A DNA stretch of 64,000 nt from Occallatibacter sp. (GCA_031296305.1 JARLFZ010000004.1:34120-98119); one strand, 5' to 3'. Positions 35,826-45,458 are shown, counted from the first letter of the stretch. The notes: a model not told the origin generated them from the sequence alone. Numbers and translations: made by a program.

Positions 35826-37139
35826 ATGGAAGTTTCGCTTTCCAAGGAATCCGAAACACCGGCATTAGACGAATGCTGGGCTCTTCTTCAGCGCATTGGG
35901 GCCAGCCCCGGATTGCGTCGGGCTCCTCGCCTGCGCGAGTTCCTCGATTACGTTGCCCGCCGCTCGCTGCGCGACGGTTGCAATCAGATCCATGAACAGG
36001 AAATTGGGATCGCCGTCTTTGGCCGGTTAGAGAGCTACGACACGAGTGTCGACAACATCGTTCGCGCAAACGCCACTGAGTTGCGCAAACGCATCGAAGC
36101 ATATTTCGAGTCGGAAGGCTCGCGGGAGCCGTTGATTGTCGAGATTCCGCGGGGAAGTTATATTCCCGTTTTCCGGCATCGTCCAGTCGTGGTTGAGTCC
36201 CTCGAGTCAGGGTTTGCTGGTACTGCTTCTGCTGAAGCCTCAGAGGCGCGGCCAGCAGTTCGCCGTGCCCTGTTTTGGTTGCCTTGGGTGATTGCCGGGC
36301 TCGTCGTGGCCGCACTCTCGGCCTGCTGCATTTCCTTGTGGATGCAGAACCGGGCAATCAACAAGTCGCTCTACCCATGGAAGGACGAGCCAACCGTATC
36401 CTCCTTATGGTCGCAATTCATTGATGCAAATCGCGGCACCGACATTGTGATCGCGGATCAATCATTCCTGCTTCTTCAAAACATCGATAAGCAGGTATTT
36501 TCCTTCAATGAGTATTTAAACCGTAGCTATATCAACCACATGCAGACGACGAATCTTAGCCCCGATATGCGCGGGGTTCTCAATCTTATCGCCAGCAAGA
36601 ATATTGGGAGCTTGGGTGAATTCCGGCTGGGTCAGCGTATTCTGGCGCTCGACCCGCAAGGAAAGAACATCCATTTGTATGGCGCGCGCGAGTACATGCC
36701 GCCGCTCCTTTCCCGCGACAACGTGATTTTGATTGGCGGCCCCATTTCGAACCCTTGGCAGCAGTTGTTTGCCAGCCGGATGAATTTCGTTATCGAGCCG
36801 GATAGCAATCGCTATAACCCGATTCACAACCGCGCTCCAGCGCCTGGTGAACAGACTGTCTACAGCACCGATGCTGATCCGTTGGGCTATTGCATTGTTG
36901 CGTTCCTACCCAGTCCGGACCACAATGGCAAAGTGTTGATCATCGAGGGAACCTCTGCTGAAGCCACTGAAGCCGGCGGCGACTTCTTACTCTCGGAGAA
37001 CCAACTCTCCAGCTTCCAAAAGAGACTTCACGCCGCGAGCTTCCCATACTTTGAGGTTCTTCTCAAGACCGCTCAAGCAAGCGACACGCCATTCTCAACG
37101 TTCGTCACTGCCTACCGCACTTATCCTGACTTGCACTAG
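35826..37139 (+). CDS. ToxR-like transmembrane regulator divergent from the receptor
   Basis: Residues about 30-118 (RLREFLDYVARRSL, IHEQEIGIAVFGRLESYDTS, VDNIVRANATELRKRIEAYF, IEIPRGSYIPVF-type text) form the N-terminal domain often seen in acidobacterial membrane regulators and read as a winged-helix DNA-binding unit. One membrane span follows (about 148-170, FWLPWVIAGLVVAALSACCIS). The C-terminal 260 residues face the periplasm and match no family I know; they include DTVSSLWSQFIDANR-like and RDNVILIGGPISNPW text. The design suggests a one-component sensor: ligand outside, DNA binding inside. Being divergent from the TonB receptor, it is the likely controller of the glycan locus. Confidence 0.75.
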   Translation: MEVSLSKESETPALDECWALLQRIGASPGLRRAPRLREFLDYVARRSLRDGCNQIHEQEIGIAVFGRLESYDTSVDNIVRANATELRKRIEAYFESEGSREPLIVEIPRGSYIPVFRHRPVVVESLESGFAGTASAEASEARPAVRRALFWLPWVIAGLVVAALSACCISLWMQNRAINKSLYPWKDEPTVSSLWSQFIDANRGTDIVIADQSFLLLQNIDKQVFSFNEYLNRSYINHMQTTNLSPDMRGVLNLIASKNIGSLGEFRLGQRILALDPQGKNIHLYGAREYMPPLLSRDNVILIGGPISNPWQQLFASRMNFVIEPDSNRYNPIHNRAPAPGEQTVYSTDADPLGYCIVAFLPSPDHNGKVLIIEGTSAEATEAGGDFLLSENQLSSFQKRLHAASFPYFEVLLKTAQASDTPFSTFVTAYRTYPDLH

Positions 37140-37736
37140 TCCTGTCATCCTCCGAAAAATAGAACCTGCGCCGGTGACAGAGTCCCACCCTGGATCACGA
37201 CCGGAGCCCAACCCGGAATGGAAGGCTGTTGGGTTGGGATTTTGGTGGCAATCGGGGATAGCGGGTAGTGTCCAGCTTCTTTGGCACTTTTGATCTTCCT
37301 TGGAACTTCGGAAGGTTGTTGAGTTGAGGTTGTTTGCCACAGGGCCCGATGGGGCCTGTGGCAAAAGTGGCTTAGGCGATAGCTCGAACTTCGGCCAGCC
37401 TGTTCATTTGCAGATGGCGTTTCGTTCCCCACATGGCCGTGGCGACCTCGTGTAGAGCGAGTAAAATCCCTCTATTGCACTTGCTTCTTTGATTTGATCC
37501 GCGATGCACAAAGACTTCGATCCCATGGCGCAACTGAAGTTCGGCACAGAGATCGAATCGCTCTCCGGACACTCGAAGCAATCAAACAGCAAAGTAGGAG
37601 TTGTTCGTCGCTGGCAGTCATCCGCTAGCCGAGCCAGTACCTTTCTTCCATTTGAGATTCAACAATCAACCTCATCGATCCGTGATGAGCTGCGACTGCG
37701 GAATCGTTTTTGATATGACCGACTGGAGAATTCACC
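37140..37736. other. 597-base non-coding stretch
   Basis: Between the regulator and the six-hairpin enzyme. Small open frames on both strands show no family resemblance and no good ribosome binding site. The one clear structure is the hairpin at 37333-37365. Confidence 0.6.
37333..37365 (+). terminator. Hairpin TTTGCCACAGG...CCTGTGGCAAA
   Basis: Perfect 11-base arms around an 11-base loop that can extend the stem with CCC/GGG. It lies 194 bases after the regulator stop. The A/T ends flanking a GC-rich stem let it act as a terminator in either direction, but there is no long T-run. Confidence 0.5.
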
Positions 37737-39926
37737 ATGAAATTGCAGTCTGACATCGATCGCCGGGATTTTCTCAAGACTGGCGCCGCAGTGGCCACAG
37801 CCAGCCTCCTCCCGTCGATTAGTTCCGCGAGCCTCTCGGGATCGATCGACCGTTTAGCGCTCGTAAGGAGACATACTGTGATCCTCCACCAACCCGACCC
37901 CGTGGGCGTCGTGGCGGTCGGCAACGGAAATTTTGCCTTTAATGCCGATATCACTGGCCTTCAAAGTTTTCCAGAGTATTACGAAAAGTCCATGCCGATT
38001 GGGATCATGTCGAATTGGGGTTGGCACAGCTTTCCCAATCCCAAGGGCTACAGTCTCGAAAATTTTCCCGATACCTGCTGGGACATCACGCGCGATGGAA
38101 AGAACAGCAAGATCTGTTATCCCAGCATCGATCGGCTCGTTCAGGGAGTTGAGGCGGGCGTGCCTGAAGAGGCCGAGTATCTGCGCTCGAACCCGCACAA
38201 ATTCGGCATCGGGAGAATCGGTCTCGAAATCACGAAAGCGGATGGCTCCATGGCGGGCATTGCCGACTTGGCCAGTATCGAGCAGAAACTCGACATCTGG
38301 TCCGGCCTGCTTACCAGCAATTTTGAAGTCGAGGGCGAGCCGGTTTATGTCGAAACCGCGGTCCACCCCCTGCGCGATGAAGTGGCCATACGGATCAGGT
38401 CGCGCCTCATAACATCCCAACGGCTGAAGGTGAAGATTGCCTTTGCCTACGCTCCCGGAGTTTGGGGATGGGCGTACGAAGACTGGAGTCATCCTGAACG
38501 GCACAGGACATCGCTGGTCTGGCGCGGCAGCCACGGAGCGGATTTCGATCGCCAGTTGGACGATACGCGATATTTCGTCCGGGCGTTATGGTCGCCCGGT
38601 TTATCGCTTGCCTCGAATGGTGGGCCTGATGCCTGCATGCTGTCGTCTTTCAACGGGGCCGATTCCATCGAACTCGTTGCCTGGTTCTCTCCCCATGCCA
38701 TCCAGGGTGAAACGGATTCAGTCGCTGAGGTTCAATCCGCGTCCGCAAGGCATTGGAGACAATTCTGGATGAGCGGCGGTGCCATCGACCTTTCTGACAC
38801 CGCCGATCCTCGCGCGCAGGAATTGGAACGTCGCCTTGTACTGTCGCAATATGTTACTGCGGTGCATTCCAGCGGCAGCCTGCAACCGCAGGAAAGCGGC
38901 CTCACTTGTAACACGTGGTTCGGTAAGTTTCATATCGAGATGTACTGGTGGCACTGTGCGCACTTCGCGCTTTGGGGTCGGCCGGCACTGCTTGAAAACA
39001 GCATGACAGAACTGATCCGCATCCTTCCCAAGGCCCGGGAGATTGCGCGCAAGCAGGGATTCAGCGGCGCCAGGTGGCCCAAGATGATCGGCCCGGAAGG
39101 CGATCAGTCTCCTTCGCCGATAGCGCCCAAGCTGGTTTGGCAACAGCCGCACCCCATTTATATGGCCGAGCTACTCTATCGCGCCCATCCCACGCGAGCC
39201 ACTCTCGACAAATACAAAGACATTGTCTTCGAAACTGCCGACTTCATCGCTTCCTTCATGAATTGGGATCCTGAAAAGAAGCAATATATCCTCGGTCCCG
39301 GCATCTACTCCGCCGATGAGCATCACGTTGATTTGGTCCACAATATCAATCCGACCTTCGAACTGGGCTACTGGCGCTGGGCTCTCCAAACCGCGCAGCC
39401 CTGGCGGCAGCGTCTCGGCTTGCCTCCAAACGCGCAGTGGGATCACGTCTTGCAACATATGGCTCCGCTCCCGGTACAAAACGGCGCTTACCCCGTGCTC
39501 GAGTCGGTCCAGGAGCCGCGGCCATCCATGAATGCCACGTGGTTGTACGGCATCTTGCCCGGCGACGGTGTCGACCTTGCGGTCATGCGCCAGACCTTCG
39601 AAGAATTGGCCAAATTTATGACGACGCGTACTCCGCTCAACTTCGTCGGAACCGCAGAACCCATGATGGCGATGTGTGCAGCACGATTCGGCCAGCCTGA
39701 CATCGCCGTTGAACTGCTGGTCGGCAAATATGTGAAAAATCAATTCATGGTCTCAGGCTACGCGCGCGGCTACGACGAGATTCCGGTTTTTCTGCCTTCG
39801 AACGGCGGCTGGTTGGCGGCAGCAGCGATGATGGCCGTGGGATGGAAAGGCGCTCCATCCAGATCGGCCCCCGGGTTTCCACCGCATTGGCGAGTTCGCT
39901 GGGAGGGCTTACAGCCGCTGCTATGA
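37737..39926 (+). CDS. Six-hairpin glycosidase-like protein, Tat-exported
   Basis: A 729-residue protein with a Tat signal (DRRDFLKTGAAVATASLL) and GGAGAA just before the ATG. The N-terminal half is beta-rich (VGNGNFAFNADITGLQSFP, VYVETAVHPLRDEVAIRIRS). The C-terminal (alpha/alpha)6 part has NTWFGKFHIEMYWWHCAHFALWGRP (about residue 390), which resembles the GH65/trehalase-like arrangement where HxxMxWW precedes the active site, and later FVGTAEPMMAM. A glycosidase acting on the locus substrate is likely, but I cannot give a CAZy family with certainty. Confidence 0.7.
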   Translation: MKLQSDIDRRDFLKTGAAVATASLLPSISSASLSGSIDRLALVRRHTVILHQPDPVGVVAVGNGNFAFNADITGLQSFPEYYEKSMPIGIMSNWGWHSFPNPKGYSLENFPDTCWDITRDGKNSKICYPSIDRLVQGVEAGVPEEAEYLRSNPHKFGIGRIGLEITKADGSMAGIADLASIEQKLDIWSGLLTSNFEVEGEPVYVETAVHPLRDEVAIRIRSRLITSQRLKVKIAFAYAPGVWGWAYEDWSHPERHRTSLVWRGSHGADFDRQLDDTRYFVRALWSPGLSLASNGGPDACMLSSFNGADSIELVAWFSPHAIQGETDSVAEVQSASARHWRQFWMSGGAIDLSDTADPRAQELERRLVLSQYVTAVHSSGSLQPQESGLTCNTWFGKFHIEMYWWHCAHFALWGRPALLENSMTELIRILPKAREIARKQGFSGARWPKMIGPEGDQSPSPIAPKLVWQQPHPIYMAELLYRAHPTRATLDKYKDIVFETADFIASFMNWDPEKKQYILGPGIYSADEHHVDLVHNINPTFELGYWRWALQTAQPWRQRLGLPPNAQWDHVLQHMAPLPVQNGAYPVLESVQEPRPSMNATWLYGILPGDGVDLAVMRQTFEELAKFMTTRTPLNFVGTAEPMMAMCAARFGQPDIAVELLVGKYVKNQFMVSGYARGYDEIPVFLPSNGGWLAAAAMMAVGWKGAPSRSAPGFPPHWRVRWEGLQPLL

Positions 39927-40276
39927 GGGTCTTGGCGAACCAAGAGCACAGCGTCTCTGAAAGGCCATTACAAATACGGTGCTTTCAAAACCATCCCAGG
40001 TTTTGCGGCCGGATCAGTCCCGAGGAACACCGCAGGCTCATGGATTTGGGTTGAGCCTGAATCGTCGCCAACCCGTCCCCAACGTGATCTGCCTCACGTT
40101 GAGTCCCAGTGGGCGGTGGCTCGCGGATCCGTATGACTAGCGAGGTGAGATTTCGGGTCTTGTGTTCGATAGCTGACAGACGAAATGGCGGGGGCGGTGT
40201 AACTTGACGGAGCTCTGCGTTGTTGGCAAGATCGAAGCGGCGGCCCTCAGTCCATCCTGAATGCGGAAGGTTCGAA
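39927..40276. other. 350-base non-coding stretch
   Basis: Nothing gene-like apart from the hairpin at 40080-40101. The first in-frame start of the following response regulator (TTG 40220) lies inside it but is not preferred. Confidence 0.5.
40080..40101 (+). terminator. Hairpin CAACGTGA...TCACGTTG
   Basis: Perfect 8-base arms with a TCTGCC loop, 153 bases after the six-hairpin gene. Without a T-run it is a weak terminator candidate. The arms resemble a transcription-factor operator equally well. Confidence 0.35.
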
Positions 40277-40660
40277 GTGCCTCAAGACGGCAAGAAGCCT
40301 CGCGTCTTTGTCGTGGACGACGAAACCATCATTGCCACCACGCTGGAGCTGATCCTGCGCAGGCACGGGTGTAAGACGTACTCTTTTGATCGTCCGCTTG
40401 AGGCGCTGCATTTTGCTCACGAGACGCCTCCCGATCTGCTTCTCAGCGACGTGGTGATGCCGGTGGTCTCGGGGATCGAACTGGCGATTAAGATACGGGA
40501 GTTCTGCCCGACGTGCAAAGTGCTGTTGTTCTCAGGGCAGAGTAGCACGGCGGATTTGCTCGCGAGGGCCCGCGCCAACGGGCACAACTTTGAAGTCCTC
40601 ACGAAGCCGGTGCACCCGACCGACCTGCTGAGGAAGCTTCACGCACAGATTGGCATCTGA
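40277..40660 (+). CDS. Single-domain response regulator (CheY-like receiver)
   Basis: A 127-residue receiver domain with no output domain: RVFVVDDETII (acidic pair), DLLLSDVVMPVVSG (phospho-acceptor Asp), KVLLFSGQSS and FEVLTKPVHPTDLL (conserved Lys). GTG 40277 is chosen because GGAAGG lies 6 bases upstream. TTG 40220 would add a basic leader lacking family similarity. No kinase gene is adjacent. It may relay phosphate between a distant hybrid kinase and another protein. Confidence 0.85.
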   Translation: MPQDGKKPRVFVVDDETIIATTLELILRRHGCKTYSFDRPLEALHFAHETPPDLLLSDVVMPVVSGIELAIKIREFCPTCKVLLFSGQSSTADLLARARANGHNFEVLTKPVHPTDLLRKLHAQIGI

Positions 40661-40910
40661 GGCGGCGCCCGACGCGGGCGATGTCGGGACGGGTGAGCTT
40701 CCGTGATTGCTGCAACGTTCAGCAATAAGGTTCTGCCGGGGTCGTCGCAGATTCGGACAGAGCACCACCTAGGCGTTTACTTCCGCATTGACGGTAATCC
40801 AATCGAAACCCCGGACGTGACCAGTTGATCCCGGTTGTAGGCACGGGTCTAGGTGCGAGCTGCGCCCGGTAGTGGCGCGACGCCCGTCACAAGAAGAATC
40901 AGGGCTGGGG

Positions 40911-41159
40911 TCAAAAAGCGGAATCCGGGACAGACCGCAGTAGAAAGACCTGCGGTTGGAACACGCTTGCGACACCGGCGACCGCCGCGTAGGCAAGCGC
41001 AAACGCTGCAATTCGTGGTCCGACTGCATTCACAGCGTCTAATGTCCGCTCCCAGTCGCCCAGCGCGGCCAGATATCTGAAGATCCAAGCGAGACTGTAC
41101 GTGAGGTCATTCTCGTGCTCGCCGTGGAGGTTGAACACGCTTTCCACTCTTCTACCCAT
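40911..41159 (-). pseudogene. Short remnant, N-terminus resembling a nuclease-like protein
   Basis: The first 30 residues (MGRRVESVFNLHGEHENDLTY and following LAWIF) resemble the opening of a poorly characterised PD-(D/E)XK-like family in which xHENDLTYxLAW is typical. After that the reading continues as unrelated hydrophobic text and stops after 82 residues. There is no ribosome binding site. This is a decayed or spurious frame. Confidence 0.25.
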
Positions 41160-41357
41160 GCACAAGGTTGTAGATTTCCTGCAAATTATTCAGCTCTACA
41201 TTATTTCAAGGCGGGAACTTTGGTTTTTTCGCGACGCAAATAAAAGAAAATAATACTGATAGAAAACAGGTCGCAGAAATCTGTCCAGGCAAAGGGTTAG
41301 GCACGCCAGCTCGAATCTCAATAAATCGTTTTTTTATAGGAATGAATCGATTTTTGC

Positions 41358-41387
41358 TTGACAAAGATTTTCGGATACATCTATAGT
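41358..41387 (+). promoter_or_regulatory. Near-consensus sigma-70 promoter
   Basis: TTGACA (41358-41363), an 18-base spacer and TATAGT (41382-41387). Upstream is an A/T-rich tract with two related units, AATAAATCGTTTTTTT and AATGAATCGATTTTT, which could serve as an UP element. Transcription would start near 41394 and leave a leader of about 225 bases to the first, or 465 bases to the preferred, start of the CE15-like gene. Confidence 0.6.
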
Positions 41388-41858
41388 TCGTGTCGCGAAT
41401 CAAAGTTGGTTTCTGCGACTTCTTCTCCGCGATCTGCCGCAGGCCAGCCTCTCAATTCGTGCCCTAGAAACCTGCATCACTTTACCCAGTTCCCGTTGCC
41501 CCTTTTTTGGGGAGCCCAGGTCGGAGTCGCCTCTAAACTGCAAGCCACGTTCGATCAGAAGTCACGTTGAATAAATCGGGCCTCCTTCTACTCGGATATA
41601 TCGGAGCAGAAGGCGGTCATGACGAAGCACTGGACATTTGTCCGACAGCTCATCTCGTTGCCTGCTGTCGCACTACTGTTCGTATGCCCTGCTGTCGCAG
41701 GAGCAATCGCGCAGGAGGATCCGTCGAACAGCTCGGTCCTTCTCTTGGTCTGGGGCGTTGAGAATGCGGGTGAGGCCTATGCGGCGCCTACGTTCGAAAG
41801 TTGCATGACAAATCCAGACTTGACCATTCACACCAACTGGAGAATAAGGAGTAGCATC

Positions 41859-44609
41859 ATGGGTAACTTCCTCAGGAATTTGAGTCTCACCCGGATATCT
41901 TCCGGGCTAGCGGTGGTGTTGCTTCTTTGTGCCGCCACTTCGCTGGTCCAAGCGCAAGCGCCCCCACTTGTCTTTACCGTTGAAAACTCCGGCGCGGGCC
42001 TGCCCCTGACCGGGACCATCCCCTCGATGGCCCAGGCGCCGATCTTGCGGCAACTCCCGGATCCGTTTGTGTTTCGCAACGGAGCTCGCGACACCACATG
42101 GGCATCCGAAGAACAGCACCGCGCGGAGTGGATGGATGCGATTTTGCAAACCGAGGAAGGCCCGAAGCCAGCCTGTACGGGGACCGCGGCAGATGCTGTT
42201 TTGGGCGTTCCGTATATCTGTAGCGAAACTGAGTCCTATACCACGACGTCGGCTAATCATTACACTTTGACTATCAACGTCACAGTGGCCGGCGGGCCTT
42301 CGGGGTCACATACGCTAACCACGACCGCGGCAATTGTTACTCCTACACCTTCAGCGACGTGTGTCCAACCAGCCAATGGGTGGCCGATTGTCATTGGTAT
42401 GACCGGAGCCACCGGAAGTTGGCCCGCATCGGCATTCAACGCCTCGACGGCATCACCGACCGGAGTAACAGTAAAACCAACCGGCTGCGCCGCGACCGTC
42501 AATTTCGCTACCGCGTACGCCGCATTTGGAAAATACATCACTTCAGACGCGGCTCATTACACGGATGGGTTCTACAAGCTCTACCCCAATCTTTGCGCCG
42601 GATCAACGACTGCTAGCGTTACAGGTGCATGCGTCGCCGCCAATGGGTTCCCCAACGGGAGCAACTCGGGCGAGTATGCCGCGTGGTCCTTTGGATTGAG
42701 CCGCGTTGTGGACGGCTTGGAGGCCATTTCATCGCCGTCTTATTCAGGCACGGGGGGACCGCTCCCGCTCGACATCACTCACTCTGCGACAACGGGATGC
42801 TCTTATGCCGGGAAAATGGCGTTGTGGACCGGCGCGCTTGACGAGCGTATTGCACTCGTCATTTCCCAGGAAAATGGCGGCGGCGGTGCACCATCATGGC
42901 GTCTTTCACATGAGATCGAGACTCAGGGCAGCGTCGAAGACGTCAACGACACCGATTATGACTGGTTCGATTCAACTCAGTTGAGCTATACCGCAGCCGG
43001 CGTCTACAAAATGCCGGAGGATCATTTTGAATTGATGGCCCTGGTCGCGCCCAGAGCTTTGCTGCAAACCGGCGACAGCGCGTACTACTGGCTGGGAGAC
43101 CGCTCCGCCACATTCGATTCATTGGCAACGGCTGCGGTCTACAACAACTACGGCATTGGAGACCGGTTTGGGTACTATATCGATACGGTTCACAGCCACT
43201 GTGCCGTGCCAGCCTACCAGCAGAACGCCACGCAGCCGGTTATCAACAGATTCCTGTTTGGTACGACGACGGGTCCGAATGCCCCGGCAGTCCCTCAGGT
43301 TTCCTGGCTATTTGGCGACTCCCTGCAAGCCGGCGCTCAGCCCACCTACGATGCCAACTTCTGGACCGCGTGGTGGGGAACTGGCAAACCAGCATTCCCG
43401 GCTGGCGAATCCTGGAACTGGGGCGGTGATGTAATGCTGCCATTGAACCAGAACATAACCGTCAATACCGGCGACACTATTACGACGCAATACCAAGTGA
43501 CGATGCCCGGCCCCCACGCGGCAGCGACAGTCACGGTTCCCACCGCGTACACAGAGGTTGACATCGCCTGCACAGATGGCTCTTCCTATACGCTCACGGT
43601 TCCGGCTGTTAACGCCTCGGGCTATCAGACCAACAACCAGGCCTATTCGATCGCAGCCAACGACAACACCACGTATGCATCGAATGTGTACTCGGTGACG
43701 AACCCAGGCTGCACTAATGGACAACCGGGTACAACCACGGGTACCTACTTCTTCGGCCTCGGAAAATCGAACCCCGGCGCCGGCAACCCCGGATTGGCTG
43801 GTTTCTCGACGAACGATGGCGTCCAGGAAGCGGCTCAGACGGATCCGATCAATGTGACGTTCAACCTGGCCGACAGCACCACCAGCCAGGGCGGCACGTG
43901 GGCGCCGTGGACCACCTTGAACGAACAGAACCCATACTCGTGCACGCCGAACGGATGCCCGCTGACGCCGACCATCACCTGGCCCGCACCAGCCAGCATC
44001 ACTGAGGGCACGCCGCTGAGCTCCACGCAGTTGAATGCAACAGCGTCGTACACGTATATCGCTGGCCTGAATGTAGCCAGCCCAGCCACCGGCTTGTTGA
44101 CAACCGCGTCTGTCCCGGGCACGTTTACTTACAGCCCGCCCTTGGGATCGGTGCTGCCCGCGGGTGTGGATACACTCTCGGTCACCTTTACGCCGGCGGC
44201 AGGGTCAATCTACACAACATCCATCACAGCCGCGAACGCATACAAATACCAAACGGTCGCGACAGCGTCGGTGCCAATCAGCGTCGTTCAGGCTCCATCG
44301 GTCTCGTTGACGACTACAGCCGTTCTGAGCGGATCTGCCGGCTCAGGTTACACGGCGACCATTACGATAACCAACAACGGCACGGGCGATGCCAGCAACG
44401 TGATGCTCACCTCGGCAGCGCTTGGTTCTGCCTCGGGTTCGGTGATTCCGCAGAGCCTGGGTACAATCGCTGCTAACGGCGGCTCGCTAACGACAACTGT
44501 CAGCTTCCCAGGATCGGCCGGAATCGATGGCGCACACGTGGCTGAGAAGTATTCGGGAACCTACACCGGGGGCACTTTCTCCGCGAGCATCCGTGCGGTG
44601 CTGCCGTAA
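41859..44609 (+). CDS. CE15-like esterase with Ig-like C-terminal domains, secreted
   Basis: A 916-residue protein with a signal peptide (ISSGLAVVLLLCAATSLVQAQA) behind AAGGAG. The alpha/beta-hydrolase part matches CE15 glucuronoyl esterases: SFGLSRVVDGLEA, TGCSYAGKMALWTGALDERIAL (nucleophile Ser about 315), ISQENGGGGAPSWRLSHEIE, LMALVAPRALL and VHSHCAVPAYQQ (His about 445). The usual SRxGK motif is SYAGK, so the oxyanion-hole Arg is replaced. About residues 700-810 resemble acidobacterial Ig-like repeats (ITWPAPASITEGTPLSSTQL, GTFTYSPPLGSVLPAG); residues 825-916 form a further beta-domain. An in-frame start at 41619 would add 80 residues with another signal-like segment. Confidence 0.8.
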   Translation: MGNFLRNLSLTRISSGLAVVLLLCAATSLVQAQAPPLVFTVENSGAGLPLTGTIPSMAQAPILRQLPDPFVFRNGARDTTWASEEQHRAEWMDAILQTEEGPKPACTGTAADAVLGVPYICSETESYTTTSANHYTLTINVTVAGGPSGSHTLTTTAAIVTPTPSATCVQPANGWPIVIGMTGATGSWPASAFNASTASPTGVTVKPTGCAATVNFATAYAAFGKYITSDAAHYTDGFYKLYPNLCAGSTTASVTGACVAANGFPNGSNSGEYAAWSFGLSRVVDGLEAISSPSYSGTGGPLPLDITHSATTGCSYAGKMALWTGALDERIALVISQENGGGGAPSWRLSHEIETQGSVEDVNDTDYDWFDSTQLSYTAAGVYKMPEDHFELMALVAPRALLQTGDSAYYWLGDRSATFDSLATAAVYNNYGIGDRFGYYIDTVHSHCAVPAYQQNATQPVINRFLFGTTTGPNAPAVPQVSWLFGDSLQAGAQPTYDANFWTAWWGTGKPAFPAGESWNWGGDVMLPLNQNITVNTGDTITTQYQVTMPGPHAAATVTVPTAYTEVDIACTDGSSYTLTVPAVNASGYQTNNQAYSIAANDNTTYASNVYSVTNPGCTNGQPGTTTGTYFFGLGKSNPGAGNPGLAGFSTNDGVQEAAQTDPINVTFNLADSTTSQGGTWAPWTTLNEQNPYSCTPNGCPLTPTITWPAPASITEGTPLSSTQLNATASYTYIAGLNVASPATGLLTTASVPGTFTYSPPLGSVLPAGVDTLSVTFTPAAGSIYTTSITAANAYKYQTVATASVPISVVQAPSVSLTTTAVLSGSAGSGYTATITITNNGTGDASNVMLTSAALGSASGSVIPQSLGTIAANGGSLTTTVSFPGSAGIDGAHVAEKYSGTYTGGTFSASIRAVLP

Positions 44610-44660
44610 GTGCGGGAAACCATAATGGCCAAAACAACCAGCAACAACCTGGAGGAATAG

Positions 44661-45188
44661 ATGAAGATAATGAAGAGATTGCTCCTGCCATCGATCGCGA
44701 TGGCAGCCTTCCTGGCGGCCGGCACGGCGAGCAGGGCGAATACACTCAACATAATCCTTGATGCGCCGTATCAAACCACTCTTCCCGGCACCACGGTAAC
44801 GTTCGATGCGACGATAATCAATACCGATGCGGTGGATACGATCTACCTGAACGGTGACAGCGACAATCTCGATTCGCCGCTGTCGCTGGACGACACGGGG
44901 TTCTGGAACAACGCTCCGATTTCGCTGGGTCCGTCGGCTTCGTCAGGTGACATTGAGCTGTTCACCGTCATCGTACCCGTTGGCACGCCGGACGGTCTGT
45001 ACACAGGATCGTTCGAGATTCTAGGCGGCGGTCCTTCCGACGAGAACGTGATCGGAACCGTGAACTTCGACGTGCACGTTGCGCCGGAGCCGGGCACCTG
45101 GCTGCTGCTACTTACCGGTCTGGCCGGGCTTGCCGGTATGCGCCTCCGGGGCCGGTTTACGGGAAATATTCTCAGCGGAGTCCGTTAG
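44661..45188 (+). CDS. PEP-CTERM sorting-domain protein
   Basis: A 175-residue exported protein with an N-terminal signal (MKIMKRLLLPSIAMAAFLAAG), a beta-rich middle (TTVTFDATIINTDAVDTIYL, VPVGTPDGLYTGSFEI) and a C-terminal PEP-CTERM signal: APEPGTWLLLLTGLAGLAGM followed by RLRGR. Such tails are processed by exosortase, and the family is tied to exopolysaccharide-producing bacteria. No exosortase gene is in the window. The tail continues 10 residues past the basic cluster, longer than usual. GGAGGAA precedes the ATG. It is 51 bases after the CE15-like gene and before a strong terminator, so the two are probably cotranscribed. Confidence 0.88.
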   Translation: MKIMKRLLLPSIAMAAFLAAGTASRANTLNIILDAPYQTTLPGTTVTFDATIINTDAVDTIYLNGDSDNLDSPLSLDDTGFWNNAPISLGPSASSGDIELFTVIVPVGTPDGLYTGSFEILGGGPSDENVIGTVNFDVHVAPEPGTWLLLLTGLAGLAGMRLRGRFTGNILSGVR

Positions 45189-45208
45189 TCTGCTCGCAAC
45201 ACCTAACC

Positions 45209-45238
45209 GGTGAAGCGCGGCGCCCGCCGCGCTTCACC
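45209..45238 (+). terminator. Strong intrinsic terminator after the PEP-CTERM gene
   Basis: GGTGAAGCGCGG and CCGCGCTTCACC form a perfect 12-base stem with a CGCCCG loop, 21 bases after the stop and followed by a short CTTTATT tract. This is the best terminator in the window and ends the CE15-like/PEP-CTERM unit. Confidence 0.8.
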
Positions 45239-45458
45239 AGCTTTATTCGGCGCGTGCGCGGGCCGCAGACCGGCGCAGGAACAGCCAACATATCTTCAGG
45301 GATCCACTCCGAAAGCAACTCTCCAGGAGGGTGACCCACAGCAGCATTTTCGGCTTCTCCCACGTGAATGAAAAATGGGCTTAAGCCTTGGCTCGCCGCT
45401 TCCGGAGAGCGTAATAACGGTCCGACGTGACTTACAGCGAGGAAAGGGAATTACTTAC

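Larger units (their letters stand above)
40661..41858. other. 1.2-kb region with a doubtful remnant and a strong promoter
   Basis: No complete gene is supported. It contains a doubtful minus-strand remnant (40911-41159), an A/T-rich island with a near-consensus promoter (41358-41387), and an in-frame signal-peptide-like extension (41619-41858) upstream of the CE15-like gene. Confidence 0.6.

Noticed and set aside
37095..37592. Overlapping minus-strand frames after the membrane regulator
   Set aside because: No family text, no ribosome binding site, and partly overlapping a hairpin. Considered as a transposase relic, but no DDE or HTH motif was seen.
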